Assembly: GCF_051020955.1 (NCBI RefSeq)
Contig: NC_135027.1
Location: 9,340,532-9,404,531 of the forward strand
Origin: Megalopta genalis
Taxonomy: Eukaryota > Arthropoda > Insecta > Hymenoptera > Halictidae
Reading direction: 5' to 3'
Length of the DNA: 64,000 nt
The notes beneath the pieces were generated by a model, which was given only the letters and a program-made list of their open reading frames with translations, was not told the origin of the DNA and did not search any database. The position numbers and the translations under genes are program-made. This document shows, piece after piece, positions 12,894 through 24,545 of the stretch. Every line of letters starts with the position of its first letter. Within the stretch, counting starts at the first letter, position 1.

Positions 12894-13916
12894 ATTTGAA
12901 GCTAAATCATTTGTTTCGCTTCCAGTTGAAGCTAAATCATTTATATCGCTAGTATTTGAAGGTAAATCATTTGTTTCGCATGGATTTGAAGCTAAACCTT
13001 CTACTTCGCATTGTTTTGAAGATAAATCATGTGTTTCGAATGTCTGTGAAGCTAACTCGTTTGTCTCGCTTCCAGTTGAAGCCAAATCATTTATACCGCT
13101 AGAATTTGAAGTTACATCATTTGTTTTACATGGATTTGAAGCTATACCTTCTACTTCGCATTGATTTGAAGCTAAATCTCGTGTTTTGCTTGGATTTGAA
13201 TCTAAGTTGTTTGTTTCGCATGCAGTTGAATCTAAATCATTTATATCGCAAGTATTTGAAGCTAAATCATTTGTTTCGCATGGATTTGAAGCTAAAACTT
13301 CTACTCGGCATTGTTTTGAATCTAAATCTCGTGTTTTGCTTGGATTTGAATCTAACTTGTTTGTTTCGCATGCAGTTGAATCTAAATCATTTATGTCGCA
13401 AGTATTTGAAGCTAAATTATTTGTTTCGCTTGGATTTGAAGCTAAACCATCTACTTCGCATTGATTTGAAGCTAAATCACGTGTTTCGAATGAATGTGAA
13501 GCTAACTCGTTTGTTTCGCTTCCAGTTGAAGCTAAATCATTTATATCGGAAGTATTTGAAGCTAAATTATTTGTTTCGCTTGGATTTCAAGCTAAACCTT
13601 CTACTTCGCATTGATTTGAAGCTAAATCACGTGTTTCGAATGAATGTGAAGCTAACTCGTTTGTTTCGCATGCATTTGAAGCTATATCGTTTATATCGCA
13701 AGTATTTGAAGCTAAATCATTTGTTTCTCTTGGATTTGAAGCTAAACCTTCTACTTCGCATTGATTTGAAGCTAAATCATTTGTTTTGCATGGATTAGAA
13801 GTTAACTCGCTTGTTTCGCTTCCAAGTGAAGCTATATCATTTATATCGCTTGTATTTGAAGTTAAAACATTTGTTTCGCATGGATTTGAAGCTAAACCTT
13901 CTACTTCGTTTTCCTT

Positions 13917-15365
13917 TCAAGACAAATCATTTGTTTCGCATGGATTTGAAGCTAAATCATTTGTTTCGCATGGATTTGAAGCTAAACCTTCTACCTCGTA
14001 CTGATGTGAAGCTTTGTCGTGTGTTTCGCGTGGATTTGAATCTAACTCGATTGTTTCGCATGCAGTTGAAGCTAAATCATTTATATCGCTAGTATTTGAA
14101 GGTACATCATTTGTTTCGCATGGATTTGAAGATAAACCTTCTACTTCGAATTGATTTGAAGATAAATCATGTGTTTCGAATGACTGTGAAGCTAACTCGT
14201 TTGTTTCGCATGCATTTGAAGCTATATCGTTTATATCGCAAGTATTTGAAGCAAAATCATTTGTTTCTCTTGGATTTGAAGCTAAACGTTCTACTTCGCA
14301 TTGATTTGAAGCTAAATCATTTGTTTTGCATGGATTAGAAGCTAACTCGCTTGTTTCGCTTCCAAGTGAAGCTATATCATTTATATCGCTTATATTTGAA
14401 GTTAAAACATTTGTTTCGCATGGATTTGAAGCTAAACCTTCTACTTCGTTTTCCTTTCCAGACAAATCATTTGTTTCGCATGGATTTGAAGCTAAATCAT
14501 TTGTTTCGCATGGATTTGAAGCTAAACCTTCTACCTCGTACTGATGTGAAGCTTTGTCGTGTGTTTCGCGTGGATTTGAATCTAACTCGATTGTTTCGCA
14601 TGCAGTTGAAGCTAAATCATTTATATCGCAAGTACTTGAAGCTAAATCATTTGTTTCGCATGGATTTGAAGCTGACTCGCATGTTTCGCTTCCAGATGGA
14701 GCTAAATCATTTATATCGCTAGTATTTGAAGGTAAATCATTTGTTTCGCATGGATTTGAAGCTAAACCTTCTACTTCGCATTGTTTTGAAGATAAATCAT
14801 GTGTTTCGAATGACTGTGAAGCTAACTCGTTTGTTTCGCATGCATTTGAAGATATACCGTTTATATCGCAAGTATTTGAAGCTAAATCATATGTTTCGCA
14901 TGGATTTGAAGCTGAAACTTCTACTCGGCATTGATTTGAATCTAAATCTCGTGTTTTGCATGTATTTGAATCTAACTTGTTTGTTTCGCATGCAGTTGAA
15001 TCTAAATCATTTATATCGCAAGTATTTGAAGCAAAATCATTTGTTTCGCTTGGACTTGAAGCTAAACCTTCTACTTCGCATTGATTTGAAACTAAATCAT
15101 GTGTTTCGCATGAATGTGAAGCTAACTCGTTTGTCTCGCTTCCAGTTGAAGCAAAATCATTTATACCGCTAGAATTTGAAGTTACATCATTTGTTTTACA
15201 TGGATTTGAAGCTATACCTTCTACTTCGTATTGATTTGAAGCTAAATCTCGTGTTTTGCTTGGATTTGAATCTAACTTGTTTGTTTCGCATGCAGTTGAA
15301 TATATATCATTTATATCGCAAGTATTTGAAGCTAAATCATTTGTTTCGCATGGATTTGAAGCCAA
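13917..15365 (-). other. Longest open decapeptide-repeat frame (482 codons), probably not a gene
   Basis: This is the longest open frame in the window and consists only of 10-residue repeats such as PCETNDLASN, TCDINDIASN, ACETNELASQ, SFETHDLSSK and QCEVEGLASN. Its first codon (plus-strand CAA at 15363-15365) is TTG, not ATG, and nothing about that site differs from other repeats. It ends at a TGA created by one G-to-C change (TTTGAAG to TTTCAAG). No signal peptide, membrane segment or recognised domain is visible. The composition is acidic and rich in Asn, Ser and Thr, with a Cys in many repeats. I regard it as an open stretch of satellite, possibly a relic of a coding repeat. Confidence 0.25.
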
Positions 15366-16046
15366 GGCTTTTACCTCGCATTGATTTGATGCTAAATCAT
15401 GTGTTTCGCATGAATGTCAAGCTAACTCTTTTGTCTCGCTTCCGGTTGAAGCTAAATCATTTATATCGCAAGTATTTGAAGCTAAATCATTTGTTTCGCA
15501 TGGATTTGAAGCTGAACCTTCTACTTCGCAATACATGGAAGATAAATCATGTGTTTCGCGTGGATTTGAAGCTAACTCGTTTGTTTCGCATGCAGCAAAA
15601 TCTAAATCATTTATATCGCAAGTATTTGAAGCTAAATCATTTGTTTCGCTTGGATTTGAAGCAAAACCTTTTACTTCGCATTGATTTGAAGCTAAATCAT
15701 GTCTTTCCAATGAATTTGTAGCTTACTCGATTGTTTCGCATGCATTTGAAGCTATATCAATTATATTGTAAGTATTTGAAGCTAAATCATTTGTTTCGCA
15801 TGGATTTGAAGCCAATGGTTTTACCTCGCATTGATTTGAAGCTAAATAATGTGTTTCGCATGAATGTGAAGCTAACTCTTTTGTCTCGCTTCCGGTTGAA
15901 GCTAAATCATTTATATCGCAAGTATTTGAAGCTAAATCATTTGTTTCGCATGGATTTGAAGCTGAACCTTCTACTTCGCAATGCATGGAAGATAAATCAT
16001 GTGTTTCGCGTGGATTTGAATCTAACTCGCTTGTTTCGCATGCATT

Positions 16047-17030
16047 TTAAGCTATATCATTTATATCGATAGTATTTGAGGCTAAATCATTTGTTTCGCA
16101 TGGATTTGAAGCTAAACCTTCTACTTCGCATTGATTTGAAGCTAAATCATGTGTTTCGAATGTCTGTGAACCTAACTCGTTTGTTTCGCATACATTTGGA
16201 GCTATATCGTTTATATCGAAAAAACTTGAAGATAAATCATTTGTTTCGCATGGATTAGAAGCTAACTCGCTTGTTTCGCTTCCAGTTGAAGCTAAATCAT
16301 TTATATCGCTAGTATTCGAAGGTAAATTATATGTTTCGCATGGATTTGAAGCTAAACCTTCTATGTCGCATTGATTTGAAGCTAAATCATGTGTTTCGAA
16401 TGAATGTGAAGCTAAATCGTTTGTTTCGCATGCATTTGAAGCTATATCGTTTATATCGCAAGTATTTGAAGCTAAATCATTTGTTTCGCATGGATTAGAA
16501 GCTAACTCGCTTGTTTCGCTTCCAGTTAAAGCTAAATCGTTTATATCGCAAGTTTTTGAAGCTAAATCATTTGTTTCGCATGGATTTATAGCTAAAACTT
16601 CTACTCCGCATTGATTTGAAGCTAAATCATGTGTTTCGCATGAATGTGAATCTAACTCGATTGTTTCACATGCAGTTGAAGCTAAATCATTTATATCGCT
16701 AGTATTTGAAGGTAAATCATTTGTTTCGCATGGATTTGAAGCTAAACCTTCTACTTCGCATTGATTTGAAGATAAATCATGTGTTTCGAATGACTGTGAA
16801 GCTAACTCGTTTGTTTCGCATGCATTTGAATCTATATCGTTTATATCGCAAGTATTTGAAGCAAAATCATTTGTTTCTCTTGGATTTGAAGCTAAACCTT
16901 CTACTTCGCATTGATTTGAAGCTAAATCATGTGTTTCGCGTGGATTTGAAACTAACTCGCTTGTTTCACTTCCAGTTGAATCTAAATCATTTATATCGCA
17001 AGTATTTGATCTAAATCTTTTTTTTCGCAT
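16047..17030 (-). other. Open decapeptide-repeat frame (327 codons), probably not a gene
   Basis: A minus-strand frame that begins beyond the 29-bp unit at 17004-17032, so its first residues (MRKKRFRSN) are read in a shifted frame before it enters the decapeptide register. It illustrates how a 1-bp deletion supplies an ATG in the satellite by chance. No domain is recognisable. Confidence 0.2.
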
Positions 17031-18865
17031 GGATTAGAAGCTAACTCGCTTGTTTCGCTTCCAGTTGAAGCTAAATCATTTATATCGCTAGTATTTGAAG
17101 ATAAATCATTTGTTTCGCATGGATTTGAAGCCAAAGCTTATACCTCGCATTGATTTGAAGCTAAATCATGTGTTTCGCATGAATGTGAAGCTAGCTCGTT
17201 TGTCTCGCTTCCAGTTGAAGCTAAATCATTTATATCGCAAGTATTTGAAGCTAAAGAATTTGTTTCGCATGGATTTGAAGCTAAACCTTCTACTTCGCAA
17301 TGCATGGAAGATAAATCATGTGTTTCGCGTGGATTTGAAGCTAACTCGTTTTTTTCGCATGGAGTTGAATCTAAATCATTTATATCGCTAGTATTTGAAG
17401 TTAAATAATTTGTTTCGCATGGATTTGAAGCTAATCCTTCTACTTCGTATTCCTTTGAATACAAATCATTTGTTTCGCATGTATTTGAAGCTAACTCGCT
17501 TGTTTCGCTTCCAGTTAAAGCTAAATCATTTATATCGCTAGTATTTGAAGCTAAATCATTTGTTTCGCATGGATTTGAAGATAAAACTTCTACACGGCAT
17601 TGATTTGAATCTAAATCTCGTGTTTTGCATGGATTTGAATCTAACTTATTTGTTTCGCATGCAGTTGTATCTAAATCATTTATATCGCAAGTATTTGAAG
17701 CAAAATCACTTGTTTCTCTAGGATTTGAAGCTAAACCTTCTTCTTCGCATTGATTTGAAGCTAAATCATGTGTTTCGAATGAATGTGAAGCTAACTCGTT
17801 TGTTTGGCATACATTTGAAGCTATATCGTTTATATCGCAAGTATTTGAAGCTAAATCTTTTTTTTCGCATGGATTAGAAGCTAACTCGCTTGTATCGCTT
17901 CCAATTGAAGCTAAATCATTTCTATCGCAAGTATTTGAAGCTAAATCATTTTTTCGCATGGATTTGAAGCTAAAACTTCTACTCGGCATTGATTTGATTC
18001 TAAATCTCGTGTTTTGCATGGATTTTAATCTAACTTGTTTGTTTCGCTTGCAGTTGAATCTAAATCATTTATATAAAGTTAAATCATTTGTTTCGCATGG
18101 ATTTGAAGATAAACCTTCTACTTCGTATTCCTTTGAAGACAAATCATTTGTTTCGCGTGGATTTGAAGCTAACTCGTTTGTTTCGCATGCAGTTGAATCT
18201 AGATCATTTATATCGCAAGTATTTGAAGTAAAATCATTTGTTTCGCTTGGAGTTGAAGCTAAACCTTCTTTTTCGCATTGATTAGTAGCTAAATCATGTG
18301 TTTCGAATGAATGTGAAGCTAACTCGTTTGTTCCGCATGCATTTGAAGCTATATCGTTTATATCGCAAGTATTTGAAGCTAAATGTTTTTTTTCGCATGG
18401 ATTAGAGTCTAACTTGCTTGTTTCGCTTCCAGTTGAAGCTATATCATTCATATCGCTAGTATTTGAAGCTAAATCATTTGTTTCGCATGGATTTGAAGCT
18501 AAAACTTCTACTCGGCATTGATTTGAATCTAAATCTCGTGTTATGCATGGATTTGAATCTAACTTGTTTGTTTCGCATGCAGTTGAATCTAAATCATTTA
18601 TAGCGCAAGTATTTGAAGCAAAATCATTTGTTTCTCTTGGATTTGAAGCTAAACCTTCTTCTTCGCACTGATTTGAAGCTAAATCATGTGTTTCGAATGA
18701 ATGTGAAGCTAACTCGTTTGTTTGGCATACATTTGAAGCTATATCGTTTATATCGCAAGTATTTGAAGCTAAATCTTTTTTTTCGCATGGATTAGAAGCT
18801 AACTCGCTCGTATCGCTTCCAATTGAAGCTAAATCATTTCTATCGCAAGTATTTGAAGCTAAATC
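16925..18865. repeat. 2-kb block 5, copy 1 (partner 18925-20865)
   Basis: Matches 18925-20865 at an offset of 1998-1999; the extra base comes from a longer T run near 19016. It carries the 11-bp deletion junction at 18052-18100 and a 1-bp-short unit near 17938. Further partial copies occur at about 36790-38250 and 40010-41400. The match ends at about 18865, where this copy has TTTCGAAAGG and the partner TTTTTTCGCATGG. Confidence 0.88.
18052..18100. repeat. 11-bp deletion junction creating TATATAAAG (first of 12 copies)
   Basis: Two monomers here span 49 bp instead of 60 because an E unit has lost its last seven bases (the CGC-AAGT end) and the next unit its first four, joining TTTATAT to AAAGTTAAATC. 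The same junction is present near 18070, 20070, 22007, 29525, 30475, 33670, 34620, 37937, 39245, 41095, 42400 and 44185. Since this exact breakpoint is unlikely to arise repeatedly, all twelve should descend from one event and mark a single amplified family between 18 and 44.2 kb. The resulting TATATAAAG resembles a TATA box, most likely by chance. Confidence 0.9.
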
Positions 18866-19132
18866 ATTTGTTTCGAAAGGTTTTGAAGCTGAACCTTCTA
18901 CTTCGCAATGCATGGAAGATAAATCATGTGTTTCGCGTGGATTTGAAACTAACTCGCTTGTTTCACTTCCAGTTGAATCTAAATCATTTATATCGCAAGT
19001 ATTTGATCTAAATCTTTTTTTTTCGCATGGATTAGAAGCTAACTCGCTCGTTTCGCTTCCAGTTGAAGCTAAATCATTTATATCGCTAGTATTTGAAGAT
19101 AAATCATTTGTTTCGCATGGATTTGAAGCCAA
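18065..19132 (-). other. Open decapeptide-repeat frame (355 codons), probably not a gene
   Basis: A minus-strand open stretch whose first codon is TTG (plus-strand CAA at 19130-19132). It ends in LTLYK exactly at the 11-bp deletion junction, which shifts it out of frame. Similar, shorter frames end at the other copies of the same junction (for example 20063-20995). The recurrence follows the duplicated DNA and is not evidence of selection. Confidence 0.2.
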
Positions 19133-20865
19133 AGCTTATACCTCGCATTGATTTGAAGCTAAATCATGTGTTTCGCATGAATGTGAAGCTAGCTCGTTTG
19201 TCTCGCTTCCAGTTGAAGCTAAATTATTTATATCGCAAGTATTTGAAGCTAAAGAATTTGTTTCGCATGGATTTGAAGCTAAACCTTCTACTTCGCAATG
19301 CATGGAAGATAAATCATGTGTTTCGCGTGGATTTGAAGCTAACTCGTTTTTTTCGCATGGAGTTGAATCTAAATCATTTATATCGCTAGTATTTGAAGTT
19401 AAATAATTTGTTTCGCATGGATTTGAAGCTAATCCTTCTACTTCGTATTCCTTTGAATACAAATCATTTGTTTCGCATGTATTTGAAGCTAACTCGCTTG
19501 TTTCGCTTCCAGTTAAAGCTAAATCATTTATATCGCTAGTATTTGAAGCTAAATCATTTGTTTCGCATGGATTTGAAGATAAAACTTCTACACGGCATTG
19601 ATTTGAATCTAAATCTCGTGTTTTGCATGGATTTGAATCTAACTTATTTGTTTCGCATGCAGTTGTATCTAAATCATTTATATCGCAAGTATTTGAAGCA
19701 AAATCACTTGTTTCTCTAGGATTTGAAGCTAAACCTTCTTCTTCGCATTGATTTGAAGCTAAATCATGTGTTTCGAATGAATGTGAAGCTAACTCGTTTG
19801 TTTGGCATACATTTGAAGCTATATCGTTTATATCGCAAGTATTTGAAGCTAAATCTTTTTTTTCGCATGCATTAGAAGCTAACTCGCTTGTATCGCTTCC
19901 AATTGAAGCTAAATCATTTCTATCGCAAGTATTTGAAGCTAAATCATTTTTTCGCATGGATTTGAAGCTAAAACTTCTACTCGGCATTGATTTGATTCTA
20001 AATCTCGTGTTTTGCATGGATTTTAATCTAACTTGTTTGTTTCGCTTGCAGTTGAATCTAAATCATTTATATAAAGTTAAATCATTTGTTTCGCATGGAT
20101 TTGAAGGTAAACCTTCTACTTCGTATTCCTTTGAAGACAAATCATTTGTTTCGCGTGGATTTGAAGCTAACTCGTTTGTTTCGCATGCAGTTGAATCTAG
20201 ATCATTTATATCGCAAGTATTTGAAGTAAAATCATTTGTTTCGCTTGGAGTTGAAGCTAAACCTTCTTTTTCGCATTGATTAGTAGCTAAATCATGTGTT
20301 TCGAATGAATGTGAAGCTAACTCGTTTGTTCCGCATGCATTTGAAGCTATATCGTTTATATCGCAAGTATTTGAAGCTAAATGTTTTTTTTCGCATGGAT
20401 TAGAGTCTAACTTGCTTGTTTCGCTTCCAGTTGAAGCTATATCATTCATATCGCTAGTATTTGAAGCTAAATCATTTGTTTCGCATGGATTTGAAGCTAA
20501 AACTTCTACTCGGCATTGATTTGAATCTAAATCTCGTGTTTTGCATGGATTTGAATCTAACTTGTTTGTTTCGCATGCAGTTGAATCTAAATCATTTATA
20601 GCGCAAGTATTTGAAGCAAAATCATTTGTTTCTCTTGGATTTGAAGCTAAACCTTCTTCTTCGCACTGATTTGAAGCTAAATCATGTGTTTCGAATGAAT
20701 GTGAAGCTAACTCGTTTGTTTGGCATACATTTGAAGCTATATCGTTTATATCGCAAGTATTTGAAGCTAAATCTTTTTTTTCGCATGGATTAGAAGCTAA
20801 CTCGCTCGTATCGCTTCCAATTGAAGCTAAATCATTTCTATCGCAAGTATTTGAAGCTAAATCAT
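18925..20865. repeat. 2-kb block 5, copy 2
   Basis: Near-identical to 16925-18865 and almost directly adjacent to it, with roughly 60 bp between. Copy-specific changes include GAAGGTAAACC near 20104 (copy 1 has GAAGATAAACC). The match ends at about 20865. Confidence 0.88.
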
Positions 20866-20917
20866 TTTTTCGCATGGATTTAAAGCTAAACCTTCTACTT
20901 CGCGTTGCTTTGAAGAT

Positions 20918-23360
20918 AAATAATGTGTTTCGAATGAATGTGAAGCTAACTCGTTTGTTCCGCATGCATTTGAAGCTATATCGTTTATATCGCAAGTATT
21001 TGAAGCTAAATCATTCGTTTCGCATGGATTAGAAGCTAACTCGCTTGTTTCGCTTCCAGTTGAAGCTTAATCATTTATATCGCAAATATTTGAATCTCAA
21101 TCGTTTGTTTCGCGTGTATTTGAAGATAATACTTCTACTCCGCACTGATTTGAAGCTAAACCAATTGTTTCGCATGGATTTGAAGCTGAACCATCTACTA
21201 GGCATTGATTTGAAGCTAAATCATTTATTTCGCATGGATTTTAAGCTAAACTTTCTTCTCCGCATTGATTTGAAGCTAAATCACGCATTTCGCATGTATT
21301 TGAAGCTAACTCGATTGTTTCGCTTCCAGTTGAAGCTAAATCACTTATATCGCAAGTATTTGAATCTCAATCGTTTGTTTCGCGTGTATTTGAAGATAAT
21401 ACTTCTACACCGCACTGATTTGAATTTAAACCATTTGTTTCGCTTGGATTTGAAGCTGAACCATCTACTAGGCATTGATTTGAAGCTAAATCATGTGTTT
21501 CGAATGACTGTGATGCTTACTCGTTTGTTTCGCTTGCGTTTGACGCTATATCGTTTATATCGCAAGTATTTGAAGCTAAATCATTTGTTTCGCATGGATT
21601 AGAAGCTAACTCGCTTGTTTCGCTTCCAGTTGAAGCTATACCATTCATATCGCTAGTATTTGAAGCTAAATCATTTGTTTCGAATTTATTTGAAGCAAAT
21701 CTTTCTTCTCCGCATTGATTTGAAGCTAAATTATTTGTTTCACACGGATTTGAAGCTAACTCGCCTGTTTCGCTCCCAATTGGAGCTAAGTCTTTTATAT
21801 CGCAAGTATTTGAAGCTAAATCATGTGTTTCGCATGGATTTGAAGCTAACTCGCTTGTTTCAATTATTTGAATCTAAATCATTTGTTTCGCATGGATTTG
21901 AAGCTAAAACTTCTACTCGGCATTGATTTGATTCTAAATCTCGTGTTTTGCATGGATTTTAATCTAACTTGTTTGTTTCGCATGCAGTTGAATCTAAATC
22001 ATTTATATAAAGTTAAATCATTTGTTTCGCATGGATTTGAAGATAAACCTTCTACTTCGTATTCCTTTGAAGACAAATCATGTGTTTCGCGTGGATTTGA
22101 AGCTAACTCGTTTGTTTCGCATGCATTTGAATCTATATCGTTCATATCGCAAGTATTTGAAGCTAAATGTTTTTTTTTCGCATAGATTAGAGGCTAACTC
22201 GCTTGTTTCGCTTCCAGCTGTAGCTAAATCATTTATATCGCTAGTATTCGAAGGTAAATCATTTGTTTCGCATGGATTAGAAGATAACTCGCTTGTTTCG
22301 CATCCAATTGAAGCTATATCATTTATATCGCTAGTATTTGAAGTTAAATCATTTGTTTCGCATGGATTTGAAACTAATCCTTCTACTTCGTATTCCTTTA
22401 AAGCTAAATTATTTGTTTCGCACGGATTTGAAGCTAACTCGCCTGTTTCGCTCCCAATTGGAGCTAAGTCATTTATATCGCAAGTATTTGAAGCTAAATC
22501 ATTTGTTTCGCATGGATTTTAAGCTAAACTTTCTTCTCCGCATTGATTTGAAGCTAAATCACGCAATCTCGCATGTATTTGAAGCTAACACGATTGTTTC
22601 GCTTCCAGTTGAAGCTAAATCACTTATATCGCAAGTATTTGAATCTCAATCGTTTGTTTCGCGTGTATTTGAAGATAATACTTCTACTTCGCACTGATTT
22701 GAAGCTAAACTATTTGTTTCGCGTGGATTTGAAGCTAACTCGTTTGTTTCGCATGCAGTTGAATCTAGATCATTTATATCGCAAGTATTTGAAGTAAAAT
22801 CATTTGTTTCGCTTGGAGTTGAAGCTAAACCTTCTTTTTCGCATTGATTAGTAACTAAATCATGTGTTTCGAATGAATGTGAAGCTAACTCGTTTGTTCC
22901 GCATGCATTTGAAGCTATATCGTTTATATCGCAAGTATTTGAAGCTAAATGTTTTTTTTCGCATGGATTAGAGTCTAACTTGCTTGTTTCGCTTCCAGTT
23001 GAAGCTATATCATTCATATCGCTAGTATTTGAAGCTAAATCATTTGTTTCGCATGGATTTGAAGCTAAAACTTCTACTCGGCATTGATTTGAATCTAAAT
23101 CTCGTGTTTTGCATGGATTTGAATCTAACTTGTTTGTTTCGCATGCAGTTGAATCTAAATCATTTATAGCGCAAGTATTTGAAGCAAAATCATTTGTTTC
23201 TCTTGGATTTGAAGCTAAACCTTCTTCTTCGCACTGATTTGAAGCTAAATCATGTGTTTCGAATGAATGTGAAGCTAACTCGTTTGTTTGGCATACATTT
23301 GAAGCTATATCGTTTATATCGCAAGTATTTGAAGCTAAATCTTTTTTTTCGCATGGATTA
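20918..23360. repeat. Block 7, left copy (partner 43097-45540)
   Basis: Matches 43097-45540 at an offset of 22179 with very few substitutions (for example CTACACCGCAC near 21405 versus CTACTCCGCAC). It includes an 11-bp deletion junction near 22007 and a shortened monomer with TTTCAATTATTTG near 21865. Related partial copies lie at 38150-39770, 41310-42927, 29750-30766, 33896-35577 and elsewhere. Monomers with CACTGATTTG, AGGCATTG or ACCATCTACT mark this subfamily. Confidence 0.9.
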
Positions 23361-24545
23361 GAGGCTAACTCGCTTGTTTCGCTTCCAGCTGTAGCTAAAT
23401 CATTTATATCGTTAGTATTCGAAGGTAAATCATTTGTTTCGCATGGATTAGAAGATAACTCGCTTGTTTCGCATCCAATTGAAGCTATATCATTTATATC
23501 GCTAGTATTTGAAGTTAAATCATTTGTTTCGCATGGATTTGAAACTAATCCTTCTACTTCGTATTCCTTTGAAGCTAAATTATTTGTTTCGCACGGATTT
23601 GAAGCTAACTCGCCTGTTTCGCTCACATTTGGAGCTAAGTCATTTATATCGCAAGTATTTGAATCTCAATCGTTTGTTTCGCGTGTATTTGAAGATAATA
23701 CTTCTACTCCGCACTGATTTGAAGCTAAACCATTTGTTTCGCGTAGATTTGAAGCTAACTCGTTTGCTTCGCATGCAGTTGAATCTAGATCATTTATATC
23801 GCAAGTATTTGAAGTAAAATCATTTGTTTCGCTTCGAGTTGAAGCTAAACCTTCTTTTTCGCATTGATTTGTAGCTAAATCATGTGTTTCGAATGAATGT
23901 GAAGCTAACTCGTTTGTTCCGCATGCATTTGAAGCTATATCGTTTATATCGCAAGTATTTGAAGCTAAATCATTCGTTACGCATGGATTAGAAGCTAACT
24001 CGCTTGTTTCGCTTCCAGTTGAAGCTTATTCATTTATATCGCAAGTATTTGAATCTCAATCGTTTGTTTCGCGTGTATTTGAAGATAATACTACTACTCC
24101 GCACTGATTTGAAGCTAAACCATTTGTTTCGCATGGATTTGTAGCTGAACCATCTACTAGGCATTGATTTGAAGCTAAATCATTTATTTCGCATGGATTT
24201 TAAGCTAAACTTTCTTCTCCGCATTGATTTGAAGCTAAATCACGCATTTCGCATGTATTTGAAGCTAACTCGATTGTTTCGCTTCCAGTTGAAGCTAAAT
24301 CACTTATATCGCAAGTATTTGAATCTCAATCGTTTGTTTCGCGTGTATTTGTAGATAATACTTCTACTCCGCACTGATTTGAATCTAAACCATTTGTTTC
24401 GCATGGATTTGAAGCTGAACCACCTACTAGGCATTAATTTGAAGCTAAATCATGTGTTTCGAATGACTGTGATGCTTACTCGTTTGTTTCGCTTGCGTTT
24501 GACGCTATATCGTTTATATCGCAAGTATTTGAAGCTAAATCATTT
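23355..24545. repeat. Block 8, left copy (partner about 45773-46963)
   Basis: Continues block 7 but at an offset of 22418, which is 239 bp more, because the right copy contains 239 extra bases at about 45541-45779. The block diverges from its partner at about 24545. Together blocks 7 and 8 form one 3.6-kb duplication interrupted in the right-hand copy. Confidence 0.82.

Larger units (their letters stand above)
10374..17003. repeat. Phase-locked zone: 221 monomers with no net register shift
   Basis: From the unit starting at 10374 to the one ending at 17003 every monomer keeps the same register (start positions are 24 modulo 30), giving 6630 bp or exactly 221 units. Register shifts of 1-11 bp occur repeatedly on both sides. 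Inside, sub-blocks recur at exact multiples of 30: about 12500 to 13790 (1290), 13790 to 14330 (540), 10856 to 14726 (3870) and 13106 to 15176 (2070). The minus-strand decapeptide frame is consequently in phase across the whole zone and is broken only by point substitutions. The zone ends at a 29-bp unit at 17004-17032. Confidence 0.88.

Noticed and set aside
13917..15365. Annotating the long minus-strand frames as protein-coding genes
   Set aside because: They contain only satellite repeats, several of the longest start at TTG or GTG, they end at random substitutions or 1-bp indels, and identical frames recur only where DNA blocks are duplicated. The repeat length (a multiple of 3) produces open frames by itself.
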